DNA from: an uncultured Collinsella sp.
Lineage (GTDB): Bacteria > Actinomycetota > Coriobacteriia > Coriobacteriales > Coriobacteriaceae
Reading direction: 5' to 3'
Assembly: GCA_900542325.1 (NCBI GenBank)
Contig: UQMY01000037.1
Span: 1-21,930, forward strand
DNA length: 21,930 nucleotides
The number at the start of each line of letters is the position of its first letter. Positions within the stretch are counted from its first letter, which is position 1. The notes under the pieces were generated by a model. It worked only from the letters and a program-made list of their open reading frames with translations, had not been told where the DNA came from and did no database searches. The translations under genes and the position numbers were made by a program. Below are positions 6,825 through 13,369 of this stretch, piece after piece.

Positions 6825-7595
6825 ATGCCCGCGCTCGACCTTTGGAATCTCGCATCCCAGCTCAAAAGCACCGATTATCGCTGGGTCGACCTCACCCACA
6901 CGCTCTCATGCGACACCCCGCACTGGTTTGGCTTTAAGCCGTTTGAGTCCACCAAGCTCTTCGACTACCTGCCCGGCACGCCCGAGGACATGCTCGCCCC
7001 CATGCGTTGCTTCCAGTATTCGGTCGCCTCGCAGTACGGCACCCACGTCGACGCGCCGCGCCACTTCCATGTCGAGGGTCGTTCCCTTGGAGAGATTGAA
7101 CCCATCGAGTTTATGCATCCGCTCTGCGTGATCGACAAGCACGAGGAGTGCGCCGCGAATCCCGACTACGTCCTGACCGTCGAGGACCTCAAAGCCTGGG
7201 AGAATGAGCACGGTCTCATTCCCAAGGACGCTTTCGTCGCCTTCCGCTCCGACTGGTCCAAGCTCGCCGACCTCGAAAACAAGGACGAGGACGGCCAGCC
7301 CCACTACCCCGGCTGGGACCTCGACGCCATCAAGTGGCTCGTTGAAGAGCGCAACATCGGCGCCATCGGCCACGAGCCGGCTGACACCGACCCGGCGAGC
7401 GTGACCACGCGCGAGGACGCCTACCCCTACCCCGGCGAACAGTACATCCTCTCGGTCGACCGCTATCAGATCGAGGTCATGGACCATCTAGACGAGCTTC
7501 CCGCCACGGGCGCCGTCATCTTCTGCACCTTCCCCAAGGTGCGCGATGGCGTTGGATATCCCGCGCGCGTCTTTGCGGTCTGCCCTGCAGCGTAG
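6825..7595 (+). CDS. Cyclase-family (kynurenine-formamidase-like) metal hydrolase
   Basis: This 256-residue protein belongs to the cyclase/KynB superfamily (PF04199-type), whose members hydrolyse arylformamides, isatin or related cyclic amides using divalent metals. The signature YGTHVDAPRHFH near residues 71-82 supplies the typical His/Asp/His metal ligands, and WVDLTHTLSCDTPHW at the N terminus is the usual opening strand. Later features (FRSDWSKL, GHEPADTDPA) agree with the family. The ATG follows GAAAGGAGTCGCCC. It is divergent from the aldo/keto reductase, with 163 bp between the start codons in which no clear promoter was recognised, and it ends at a strong terminator. With no tryptophan-catabolism genes nearby, the specific substrate is left open. 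Confidence 0.88.
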   Translation: MPALDLWNLASQLKSTDYRWVDLTHTLSCDTPHWFGFKPFESTKLFDYLPGTPEDMLAPMRCFQYSVASQYGTHVDAPRHFHVEGRSLGEIEPIEFMHPLCVIDKHEECAANPDYVLTVEDLKAWENEHGLIPKDAFVAFRSDWSKLADLENKDEDGQPHYPGWDLDAIKWLVEERNIGAIGHEPADTDPASVTTREDAYPYPGEQYILSVDRYQIEVMDHLDELPATGAVIFCTFPKVRDGVGYPARVFAVCPAA

Positions 7596-7671
7596 CGTCC
7601 AGGCAAACGTTTCTTTTTCATAACAGCCGCTCCGCGCACCCATCAATCACCCCGGCAGCATACAATCCATC

Positions 7672-7700
7672 AGGCGCCCCTTACGCGGGCGCCTTTTATA
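7672..7700 (+). terminator. Rho-independent terminator after the cyclase gene
   Basis: AGGCGCCC and GGGCGCCT form a GC-rich stem over a CTTACGC loop, followed by TTTTATAT. It lies about 80 bases past the cyclase stop and just ahead of the next gene's SD, so the reductase gene presumably has a promoter close by. A TACAAT hexamer at 7661-7666 is a candidate -10 without a good -35. Confidence 0.75.
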
Positions 7701-7716
7701 TGGGGAGATGATTCAT

Positions 7717-8631
7717 ATGCAGATCAACAAGGTCGCCTTTATCGGCAAGGGTGGCGTCGGGCTACTCTACGGCAGCATGATCGCCCAGGCACTCGGCAAC
7801 GATGCCGTCGAATACGTCATGGACGACGCTCGCTTTGAGCGCCATGCGAACGATGCGCTCACCGTCAACGGCAAGCCCTGCGTACTCAAGTCCGTCCGCG
7901 CCAGCGAGGCGACACCCGCCGATCTGGCCATCCTCACGGTCAAGACAACCGGACTCGACCAGGCGCTCAAGACTATGGAACACATCGCGGGCCCCAATAC
8001 GCTCATCGCCTCGCTGTGCAACGGCATCACCAGCGAGCAAAAGATCGCCGAGCGCTTTGGCTGGGAGCACACCGTCCTCGGAATATGCCAAGGCATGGAC
8101 GCTGTGTTTCTCAACGGCGCGCTCACCTTTACCAATGCGGGCGAGATCCGCTTTGGTGCGGCCGCCGGCACCGACCCCGCGACCGTCGCCGCCATCGACG
8201 GGCTCTACACGCGCTGTGGCATCGCACACACCGTCGAGGCAGACATCGCGCACCGCATGTGGGCCAAGCTTATGCTCAACGACGGCATCAACCAGACCTG
8301 CATGGCCTACGGCGGTACGTACGGAAGCGCCACGGAACAGGGCTCCGAGCAGCGTCGTTGCTTTGTCTCCGCCATGCGCGAGACGCTTGCAGTCGCCAAC
8401 GCCGAGGGTATCGAGCTCACCGAGGCAGACCTAACGCAGATGGTGCATCTCATCGAGGGGCTCGACCCCGCCGGCATGCCCTCGATGGCGCAGGACCGCG
8501 TCGCTCAACGCAGAACCGAGGTCGAGGAATTTGCGGGTACCATCTGCCGCCTCGCGGCCAAGCGCGGCATCCAGGTGCCGCAAAACGAATGGCTCTATTC
8601 GCGCATCCGCGAAATCGAGGCCAGCTGGTAG
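7717..8631 (+). CDS. 2-dehydropantoate 2-reductase family protein (ApbA/PanE-like)
   Basis: The 304-residue protein has an N-terminal dinucleotide-binding motif (AFIGKGGVGLLYG, residues 7-19) and the C-terminal ketopantoate-reductase helical domain. The catalytic-lysine region AHRMWAKLMLNDGINQ and the distal PSMAQDRVAQRRTEVEEFAG segment match the family's conserved Lys, Asn and Glu positions. Canonical members reduce ketopantoate with NADPH for pantothenate synthesis, but many paralogues act on other 2-keto acids and no pan genes are nearby, so the symbol panE is not assigned. The start at 7717 is preferred to ATG 7708 because GGGGAGA lies 7 bases before the former and abuts the latter. A perfect terminator follows the gene. 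Confidence 0.85.
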   Translation: MQINKVAFIGKGGVGLLYGSMIAQALGNDAVEYVMDDARFERHANDALTVNGKPCVLKSVRASEATPADLAILTVKTTGLDQALKTMEHIAGPNTLIASLCNGITSEQKIAERFGWEHTVLGICQGMDAVFLNGALTFTNAGEIRFGAAAGTDPATVAAIDGLYTRCGIAHTVEADIAHRMWAKLMLNDGINQTCMAYGGTYGSATEQGSEQRRCFVSAMRETLAVANAEGIELTEADLTQMVHLIEGLDPAGMPSMAQDRVAQRRTEVEEFAGTICRLAAKRGIQVPQNEWLYSRIREIEASW

Positions 8632-8668
8632 CGCCCGGCGTGCTACAGCCTACAGCCTCAATAGCAAA

Positions 8669-8710
8669 GCCGCCGCAAGGGGCGCTCCCCTTGCGGCGGC
8701 TTCCTTCTTC
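8669..8710 (+). terminator. Strong rho-independent terminator after the reductase gene
   Basis: A perfect 14-bp stem, GCCGCCGCAAGGGG against CCCCTTGCGGCGGC with a CGCT loop, is followed by TTCCTTCTTC. It separates the reductase from the convergent small membrane-protein gene and could act in both directions, although the T-rich tail is on the plus side. Confidence 0.85.
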
Positions 8711-8739
8711 ATCTATGGGCAAAACCAGCTTCACAACGG

Positions 8740-8946
8740 CTAGCGCCGCACCTGCGGCATCTCGTCCTCGTCATCGCGGCAAAGGGTCACGCCCGCACTT
8801 CCCAGCAGTGCTGCTGCGATGAGCGCGCCAACCACAATAGAAGCAGCCCCGCATGAGCCCTGCATGCCTGCGACAAGCGCAGCCGTAGGGCCAAGACAGC
8901 CAAGTACCAATGCGACGGCGGCGATAGCGATATCTCGAGCGTTCAT
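8740..8946 (-). CDS. Small hypothetical two-helix membrane protein
   Basis: A 68-residue protein with two hydrophobic helices (about residues 5-27 and 32-56) and a charged tail rich in Asp, Glu and Arg (RDDEDEMPQVRR). It belongs to no family I recognise. The ATG at 8946 follows GGAGGAAGTGGTCTC, a good SD. The frame extends upstream to 9015 without SD support, so the short form is preferred. It is convergent with the reductase gene and lies downstream of the secreted protein gene with a 187-bp gap, in which an imperfect CGAGC/GCTCG hairpin followed by TTTTAT may end the upstream transcript. Function is unknown; a small integral membrane protein is all that can be said. Confidence 0.6.
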   Translation of the reverse strand: MNARDIAIAAVALVLGCLGPTAALVAGMQGSCGAASIVVGALIAAALLGSAGVTLCRDDEDEMPQVRR

Positions 8947-9133
8947 GAGACCACTTCCTCCACGGGAAAGACTTTGTTTCTCATGACTTAGTGTGCCCCG
9001 CGCCCATATGCCCAACGTAGTGCCACGGTAAGGGCTCTGTTAACCCAAATACAAATATAAAACGAGCGCCTTTACGTTGCCCGAAAGCTCGGTGAAGACG
9101 CCCGTCCATCATATGCAAATCAGTGAAGGCAGA

Positions 9134-9910
9134 TTACCAACCGGTGTAGTAGTCGGTGGTTCCGGCAGCGCAGCCGGAGTCATAGACCTTGCAATCACCC
9201 TTGGAGCCCGTAAAGGTCGAGCCCTGGGCCATATCGCCCGCGGCAACAACGTAATAGCCGTCGGAATCGCGCCAGAAGCCCTCAGAATCCTGAGTCCATT
9301 CGCCCGTGCGATAGTGATAAAGCACATTGCTGCTGTAATAGGTCTCACGGCGCCCGTTGTAGTTATTGACACCCGCAGAGCGCGTCAGGCCCGATCCGTT
9401 CGCGTAGGACGCGGCAGACGCGTAGGACGGAGTGTAACCGGCGTTGTAGTACGAAGCCTGGGCGGCCTCGGCAGCCTCCGCCTCGGCGGCAGCGGCCTCG
9501 AGCGCTTCGCGCTTGGCATTCTCAAGCGCAGTGCGCAGCTCATCGAGCTCGGTCGACTTCGCGTCGACCTCCCCCATCGTCAAAAGGCTGCCCGCGCCAT
9601 CGATACAACCCTGCAGCACAGCGCGCTCGTCATCGGTGGCATAGTCACCATACATGTTTAGGATAATCTGAGCGCGCATTTCAAGGGAATCGCGCTTGGC
9701 CTCCATCGAGGCGTTCCACTCCTGCATAGAGCCATAACCATCGCCGCGATAATCAACGGGCTGTACCAGCGTCGTCTCGGACGGCGTAGATCCAACCGTA
9801 TCGGACAGTGTTGCGGCGTGGGCATCAGTTGCACCGGCGCCCGCCAAAAGTGCCACGGTCAGAGCGGCGGAAAGGGCAGCGGCTTTCGGTTTTCGTGAAT
9901 CGATCCTCAT
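9134..9910 (-). CDS. Secreted protein with coiled coil and C-terminal 3D-like domain
   Basis: This 258-residue protein has a Sec signal peptide (RKPK, hydrophobic core 11-27, cleavage near AHA at 30-32), a charged and alanine-rich helical segment at about 113-152 likely to form a coiled coil, a Tyr/Ser/Asn-rich linker, and a C-terminal domain at about 180-258. That domain runs YNGRRETYYSS..WRDSDGYYVVAA..GDCKVYDSGCAAGTTDYY and ends in Trp. The pattern (VA, then a G-turn, then D-G and a late D) recalls 3D/RlpA-like barrel domains of cell-wall-associated proteins. Two cysteines (240 and 247) could form a disulfide. It probably acts at the cell wall, but enzyme activity is not established. The ATG at 9910 has GGAGGT about 11 bases upstream; longer in-frame starts have no signal peptide. 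Confidence 0.7.
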   Translation of the reverse strand: MRIDSRKPKAAALSAALTVALLAGAGATDAHAATLSDTVGSTPSETTLVQPVDYRGDGYGSMQEWNASMEAKRDSLEMRAQIILNMYGDYATDDERAVLQGCIDGAGSLLTMGEVDAKSTELDELRTALENAKREALEAAAAEAEAAEAAQASYYNAGYTPSYASAASYANGSGLTRSAGVNNYNGRRETYYSSNVLYHYRTGEWTQDSEGFWRDSDGYYVVAAGDMAQGSTFTGSKGDCKVYDSGCAAGTTDYYTGW

Positions 9911-10121
9911 GTAGCTGGAAACCTCCGTAGTGCGTTTTTGCTGCGTTTGAGCTGCGTGTGATTCGATCGCGCTGCATAGTACCTCGAGCAAATCGCGACC
10001 TGCGGTTTTACTCAAAAGGCGCACGTCAATTGCGTAAAACTCACATCCTCTCAACAGGAGTTTTCCACAACTCGAATGCATAAAGCATGCCAAAAACCCT
10101 GTAATAGCGCCCTTCCTATGC
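9911..10121. other. Intergenic leader of the secreted-protein gene; no gene seen
   Basis: The 312-bp gap between the secreted protein (start 9910) and metY (stop 10223) holds no convincing gene. Its right third contains the metY terminator (10122-10160). The rest should contain the promoter of the secreted-protein gene. A TACTAT hexamer on the minus strand (about 9976-9981) could be a -10, but no good -35 lies 16-18 bases away. A TTGACG occurs further upstream at unsuitable spacing. Confidence 0.5.
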
Positions 10122-10160
10122 AAAAAAGGCGCCTGCGCAACCATTGCTTGCGCAGGCGCC
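10122..10160 (-). terminator. Rho-independent terminator of metY
   Basis: On the minus strand a perfect 13-bp stem, GGCGCCTGCGCAA against TTGCGCAGGCGCC with a 7-nt loop, is followed directly by TTTTTT. It lies about 60 bases after the metY stop. This is the clearest intrinsic terminator in the window. Confidence 0.93.
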
Positions 10161-10222
10161 TTGAGCAGGCATTTTATGCAGTTATACCTATCGAGTCGCA
10201 AGGGGTCCTTGCACAAGTCGCC

Positions 10223-11533
10223 TTACTCGTCCAGCGCGGCGAAGGCCTGCTTCAGATCCCAAATGATGTCCTCGGCGTTCTCGGTACCGATGGAAAGACG
10301 GATCGTGGAGGGCGTGATGTTCTGCTCGGCGAGCTCCTCGGCAGAGAGCTGGGAGTGCGTGGTGGTAGCCGGGTGCACGACGAGCGACTTGACGTCGGCC
10401 ACGTTGGCGAGCAGCGAGAACACCTGCAGATGATCGATGAACTTCCAAGCTGCCTCCTGGCCACCCTTAATCTCAAAGGTGAAGATCGAAGCGCCGCCGT
10501 TGGGGAAGTACTTCTGATAGAGCTCGTGATCGGGGTGCTCAGGCAGGCTCGGGTGGTTCACCTTGGCGACATGGCTGTCACCAGCCAGGAACTCAACGAC
10601 CTTCTTGGTGTTCTCGACATGGCGGTCGACGCGCAGCGACAGGGTCTCGGTGCCCTGGAGCAGGACCCAGGCGTTGAACGGGCTGATGCAGGCACCCTCG
10701 TCGCGCAGCAGGATGGCGCGGACATAGGTTGCGAAGGCGGCGGGACCGGCAGCCTCGGCAAACGAAACACCATGGTAGGAGGGGTTGGGCTCAGCGATCT
10801 GGGCGTACTTTCCGCTCGCCTTCCAATCGAAGTTACCGCCGTCGACGATCACACCGCCCAGCGAGGTGCCGTGGCCGCCGATGAACTTGGTTGCGGAGTG
10901 GACAACGATGTTGGCGCCATGCTCCAGCGGACGGAACAGATACGGGGTGCCGAAAGTGTTGTCGACGACAACCGGCAGACCGTGCTTCTTGGCGATCTCG
11001 GAGATGGCGTCGATGTTGGGGATGTCAGAGTTGGGGTTGCCGAGCGTCTCGAGATAGATGACCGTGGTGTTGTCCTTGATGGCACCCTCAACCTCTTCCA
11101 GGTTATGAGCATCAACAAACGTGGTCTCGACGCCAAACTGGGAGAGCGTATGCTCGAGCAGGTTGTAGGAACCACCGTAGATGGTCTTCTGAGCCACCAC
11201 GTGGTCACCAGCCTGGGCAAGAGCCTGCAGGGTATAGGTGATGGCAGCAGCGCCGGAGGCGACGGCAAGACCGGCAACGCCACCCTCGAGTGCGGCGATA
11301 CGGTCCTCGAAGACGCCCTGGGTGGAGTTGGTCAGACGGCCGTAGATGTTACCGGCGTCGGCAAGACCAAAGCGATCGGCGGCGTGCTGGGAGTTGCGGA
11401 ACACATAGCTCGTGGTCTGGTAGATAGGCACGGCGCGGGAGTCGGATGCGGGATCGGCGCTCTCCTGGCCAACGTGCAGCTGCAGGGTATCGAAACCAAA
11501 GGTGTGCTCGGGGTTGTTGATGAACTGGCTCAT
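10223..11533 (-). CDS. metY: O-acetylhomoserine sulfhydrylase (aminocarboxypropyltransferase)
   Basis: This 436-residue cytoplasmic PLP enzyme would convert O-acetylhomoserine plus sulfide (or methanethiol) to homocysteine (or methionine). It has the Cys/Met metabolism PLP fold: LQLHVGQE at the N terminus, YGRLTNST, ASGAAAITY, ETLGNPNSD, VVVDNTFGTPYLF and the PLP-binding Lys216 in HSATKFIGGHGTSLGG. The insertion after HGTS and the length above 420 separate MetY from shorter MetB/MetC/MetZ enzymes. The ATG at 11533 follows AAGGAGATCATC; an in-frame ATG 18 bases earlier precedes the SD and is rejected. The gene lies behind a promoter and a leader ORF with hairpin, is divergent from a LysR gene and ends at a perfect terminator. 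Confidence 0.95.
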   Translation of the reverse strand: MSQFINNPEHTFGFDTLQLHVGQESADPASDSRAVPIYQTTSYVFRNSQHAADRFGLADAGNIYGRLTNSTQGVFEDRIAALEGGVAGLAVASGAAAITYTLQALAQAGDHVVAQKTIYGGSYNLLEHTLSQFGVETTFVDAHNLEEVEGAIKDNTTVIYLETLGNPNSDIPNIDAISEIAKKHGLPVVVDNTFGTPYLFRPLEHGANIVVHSATKFIGGHGTSLGGVIVDGGNFDWKASGKYAQIAEPNPSYHGVSFAEAAGPAAFATYVRAILLRDEGACISPFNAWVLLQGTETLSLRVDRHVENTKKVVEFLAGDSHVAKVNHPSLPEHPDHELYQKYFPNGGASIFTFEIKGGQEAAWKFIDHLQVFSLLANVADVKSLVVHPATTTHSQLSAEELAEQNITPSTIRLSIGTENAEDIIWDLKQAFAALDE

Positions 11534-11549
11534 GATGATCTCCTTGATC

Positions 11550-11582
11550 AAATAGAAGTAAATAAGAGTAAGAGAAGTAAGT
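11550..11582 (-). promoter_or_regulatory. G-free pyrimidine-rich tract in the metY leader
   Basis: The minus strand carries 33 consecutive bases without G, dominated by C and T (ACTTACTTCTCTTACTC and onward), between the leader-ORF hairpin and the metY SD. Such unstructured C-rich, G-poor RNA is what Rho loads onto. It could be the rut site of a Rho-dependent attenuator that is shielded or exposed depending on leader translation; this is inference. Confidence 0.4.
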
Positions 11583-11588
11583 CGCTAT

Positions 11589-11620
11589 CTCCTGATCACG
11601 CCGATGGGCGCAAACAGGAG
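11589..11620 (-). promoter_or_regulatory. Hairpin overlapping the end of the metY leader ORF
   Basis: On the minus strand CTCCTG pairs with CAGGAG, and inside it GCGCC pairs with GGCGT over a CATC loop; the joining TTT/GAT contributes further pairs. The stem covers the last six codons and stop of the leader ORF and the seven bases beyond. A ribosome finishing or stalling on the leader would change whether it forms. No T-run follows, so it is not an intrinsic terminator alone. Confidence 0.6.
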
Positions 11621-11649
11621 CCCGGCATTCGTCTTGGTAAGCAATTCAT
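11596..11649 (-). CDS. Putative 17-residue leader peptide upstream of metY
   Basis: The ORF ATG AAT TGC to TGA encodes MNCLPRRMPGSCLRPSA. It has the best kind of SD (AAAGGAGG, 7 bases before the ATG), begins about 60 nt after the predicted metY transcription start and ends 62 bases before the metY ATG. It contains two Cys and two Met codons in 17, including Cys at position 3, and adjacent arginines. This fits a leader whose translation reports cysteine, methionine or charged tRNA status to the downstream sulfur-assimilation gene. Leader peptides rich in Cys upstream of sulfur genes are known in other actinobacteria; a relation to those is inference. A chance ORF with a chance SD is the alternative. 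Confidence 0.6.
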   Translation of the reverse strand: MNCLPRRMPGSCLRPSA

Positions 11650-11716
11650 ATGCGGGCCTCCTTTCGCATCCCGGTTCCGTGGTCGGTTAATTACCTACCG
11701 CCTTTGTGTGTTTTGA

Positions 11717-11745
11717 ATAGTACGAGCATTGTTTCGCTCGGTCAA
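11717..11745 (-). promoter_or_regulatory. metY: Sigma-70-type promoter of metY
   Basis: On the minus strand TTGACC (11745-11740) and TACTAT (11722-11717) are spaced by exactly 17 bases. The spacer contains the inverted repeat CGAGC-N8-GCTCG (starting at the last base of the -35), a possible regulator site between the promoter elements. Transcription would start near 11710, about 175 nt before the metY ATG. Confidence 0.75.
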
Positions 11746-11780
11746 TCACTTAAAAGCGCTAACCTGTTATCGGTTTTTTA

Positions 11781-11790
11781 GATAGCTATC
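11781..11790. promoter_or_regulatory. Candidate operator of the LysR regulator
   Basis: GATAGCTATC is a perfect 10-bp palindrome 16 bases upstream of the LysR start codon and just before its SD. LysR proteins commonly bind short AT-rich dyads in the gap shared with a divergent target gene, here metY. Binding is inferred from position alone. Confidence 0.35.
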
Positions 11791-11806
11791 GAAAGGACGG
11801 GCACCG

Positions 11807-12745
11807 ATGACCCTCCAGCAGCTTCGTTTTCTGATCGCCGTGGCAGAGTCAGGCTCAATCAACGCCGCAGCTCAGCGCCTCTATACCGCTCAGTCCAACA
11901 TCTCAAACGCCGTCAAAAGCCTAGAACAAGAGCTCCATCTGGAGATCTTTACGCGCTCCAGCCGCGGCGTCACGCTCACCAACGACGGCACCGAGCTTTT
12001 GGGCTATGCGCGCCAGGTCGTAGAGCAGGCCGACATGCTCGAGGCACGCTACGAGGACGGTGGCACCCCGCAAGCCCGCCTCGCCATTTCCGCCCAGCAC
12101 TACGCCTTTTCGGTCGAGGCCTTTGTCAACGTAGTCGAGCGCTGCCGCGACAGCAAGTTCGAGTTCATCATGCGCGAAACCACCACGTCGCAAATCATCG
12201 ACGACGTCCGCGCATTTCGCAGCGATATCGGCATTCTGTATCTGGATGACTTTAATGCCCGCGTCCTGCAGAAGGCCTTTACCGACGCCCGCGCGAGCTT
12301 CCATCCCCTCTTCGATGCAACAGTCCACGTCTTCGTGAGCGAACGCCACCCACTCGCACGTCGTGCCCAGCTATCGCTTGCCGACCTCACGCCCTACACG
12401 CGCTACAGCTTTGAGCAGGGAACCTCAAATTCCTTCTATTACGCCGAGGAACCGTTTAGCTATATCCCCTGCGATCGAAACATTCGCATCTCGGACCGCG
12501 GAACGCTCACCAACCTGCTCATCACGTCGAACGGCTACACCTTGTCGACCGGCGTCCTCTCCAATGAAATGCAATGGGGCATGGCATCGATCCCGTTGGC
12601 AGACGCCCCGACGATGCATGTGGGCTATATCATGCACGACGAGCGCAAGCCCTCTCCCCTCTTGCAGCAATACCTCAACGAGCTCGACCGCATCATCCAC
12701 GAAAGCCAGCCATCTGGAGACGGGATAGATATCATAGATTGCTAG
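11807..12745 (+). CDS. LysR-family transcriptional regulator, divergent from metY
   Basis: The 312-residue protein has the LysR winged helix-turn-helix in residues 1-60 (MTLQQLRFLIAVAESGSINAAAQRLYTAQSNISNAVKSLEQEL, described here in parts: recognition helix around TAQSNISNAVKSLE) followed by a periplasmic-binding-like effector domain from about residue 90. Length is typical. The ATG follows GAAAGGA with a 9-base spacer. Its divergent position against metY, with about 270 bp between starts containing the metY promoter and a dyad, suggests that it controls metY, probably in response to a sulfur metabolite such as O-acetylserine, O-acetylhomoserine or homocysteine. This target assignment is inference; the gene could also regulate something elsewhere. 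Confidence 0.92.
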   Translation: MTLQQLRFLIAVAESGSINAAAQRLYTAQSNISNAVKSLEQELHLEIFTRSSRGVTLTNDGTELLGYARQVVEQADMLEARYEDGGTPQARLAISAQHYAFSVEAFVNVVERCRDSKFEFIMRETTTSQIIDDVRAFRSDIGILYLDDFNARVLQKAFTDARASFHPLFDATVHVFVSERHPLARRAQLSLADLTPYTRYSFEQGTSNSFYYAEEPFSYIPCDRNIRISDRGTLTNLLITSNGYTLSTGVLSNEMQWGMASIPLADAPTMHVGYIMHDERKPSPLLQQYLNELDRIIHESQPSGDGIDIIDC

Positions 12746-12808
12746 CCCTCGCCGAACGCGGCGCTACAATGGACACCCACGCGAGAAGCGCCTAACGAAA
12801 GGAACCAT

Positions 12809-13294
12809 GTGAAGGTCATCATCCATACCGACGGCTCGGCCCGATCAAATCCGGGACGCGGCGGCTACGGCGCCGTGCTCAAATACACCAACCCCGCCGG
12901 CAAGACCTTCACCTCCGAGCTTTCACGCGGCTACGCCAAGACCACCAACAACCGCATGGAGCTCATGGCAGTCATCGTGGCACTCGAGGCGCTCAACCGC
13001 CCCTGCGACGTCGAAGTCCATTCCGATTCGCAGTACGTCGTCAACGCCTTTAACAAGCACTGGATCGACGGCTGGAAAAAACGCGGCTGGAAGACCGCCA
13101 GCAAGCAGCCTGTCAAGAACCGCGATCTGTGGGAGCGCCTGCTCACCGCAAAGAGCAAGCACAAAGTGGAGTTCATCTGGGTTAAGGGCCACGCCGGCCA
13201 TGAGCTCAATGAGCGCTGCGACGAGCTTGCCACCACGGCGGCCGACGGCAGCAACCTCGATATCGACGCCGGCTTTATCGAGAGCGACCTGTAA
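12809..13294 (+). CDS. rnhA: Ribonuclease HI
   Basis: The 161-residue enzyme degrades RNA in RNA-DNA hybrids, clearing R-loops and primers. The catalytic acidic residues are all in place: Asp8 in HTDGS, Glu51 in NNRMELMA, Asp73 in HSDSQYV and Asp138 in NERCDELA, with His128/His131 in the KGHAGHELN loop. The basic handle segment (WIDGWKKRGWK..KNRDLW) is also present, as in E. coli-type RNase HI. The start is GTG at 12809 with AAAGG six bases before. A TACAAT hexamer at 12765-12770 is a plausible -10, but a clear -35 is missing. It lies 63 bp after the LysR gene in the same direction. Confidence 0.95.
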   Translation: MKVIIHTDGSARSNPGRGGYGAVLKYTNPAGKTFTSELSRGYAKTTNNRMELMAVIVALEALNRPCDVEVHSDSQYVVNAFNKHWIDGWKKRGWKTASKQPVKNRDLWERLLTAKSKHKVEFIWVKGHAGHELNERCDELATTAADGSNLDIDAGFIESDL

Positions 13295-13319
13295 CGGCGT
13301 TTTCGCACGCTATTTCCTG

Positions 13320-13365
13320 CCCCCTCGCGCTACACTCATCCTGTAAACCGAACGGCACGAGGGGG
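13320..13365 (+). promoter_or_regulatory. Hairpin that could mask the ribosome binding site of the next gene
   Basis: CCCCCTCG (13320-13327) and CGAGGGGG (13358-13365) are perfectly complementary, and the right arm contains the GAGGGGG ribosome binding site of the oxidoreductase at 13370. If transcription starts upstream, the SD would be sequestered. A TACACT hexamer at 13331-13336 inside the loop may instead be a -10, in which case the left arm would not be transcribed from that promoter. Confidence 0.45.
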
Positions 13366-13369
13366 ATAC

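Noticed and set aside
8947..9133. Terminator or promoter in the gap after the secreted-protein gene
   Set aside because: A 5-bp CGAGC/GCTCG stem followed by TTTTAT exists, but the 21-base loop makes it too weak to list as a feature.
11534..11710. SAM riboswitch or T-box in the metY leader
   Set aside because: No conserved core of SAM-I, SAM-II or SAM-IV and no T-box motif was recognised; the leader ORF with hairpin explains the region better.
10076..11716. 546-codon open frame on plus opposite metY
   Set aside because: It is antisense to metY, whose family motifs are complete. Long antisense frames arise from GC-rich codon bias; no SD or family motif supports it.
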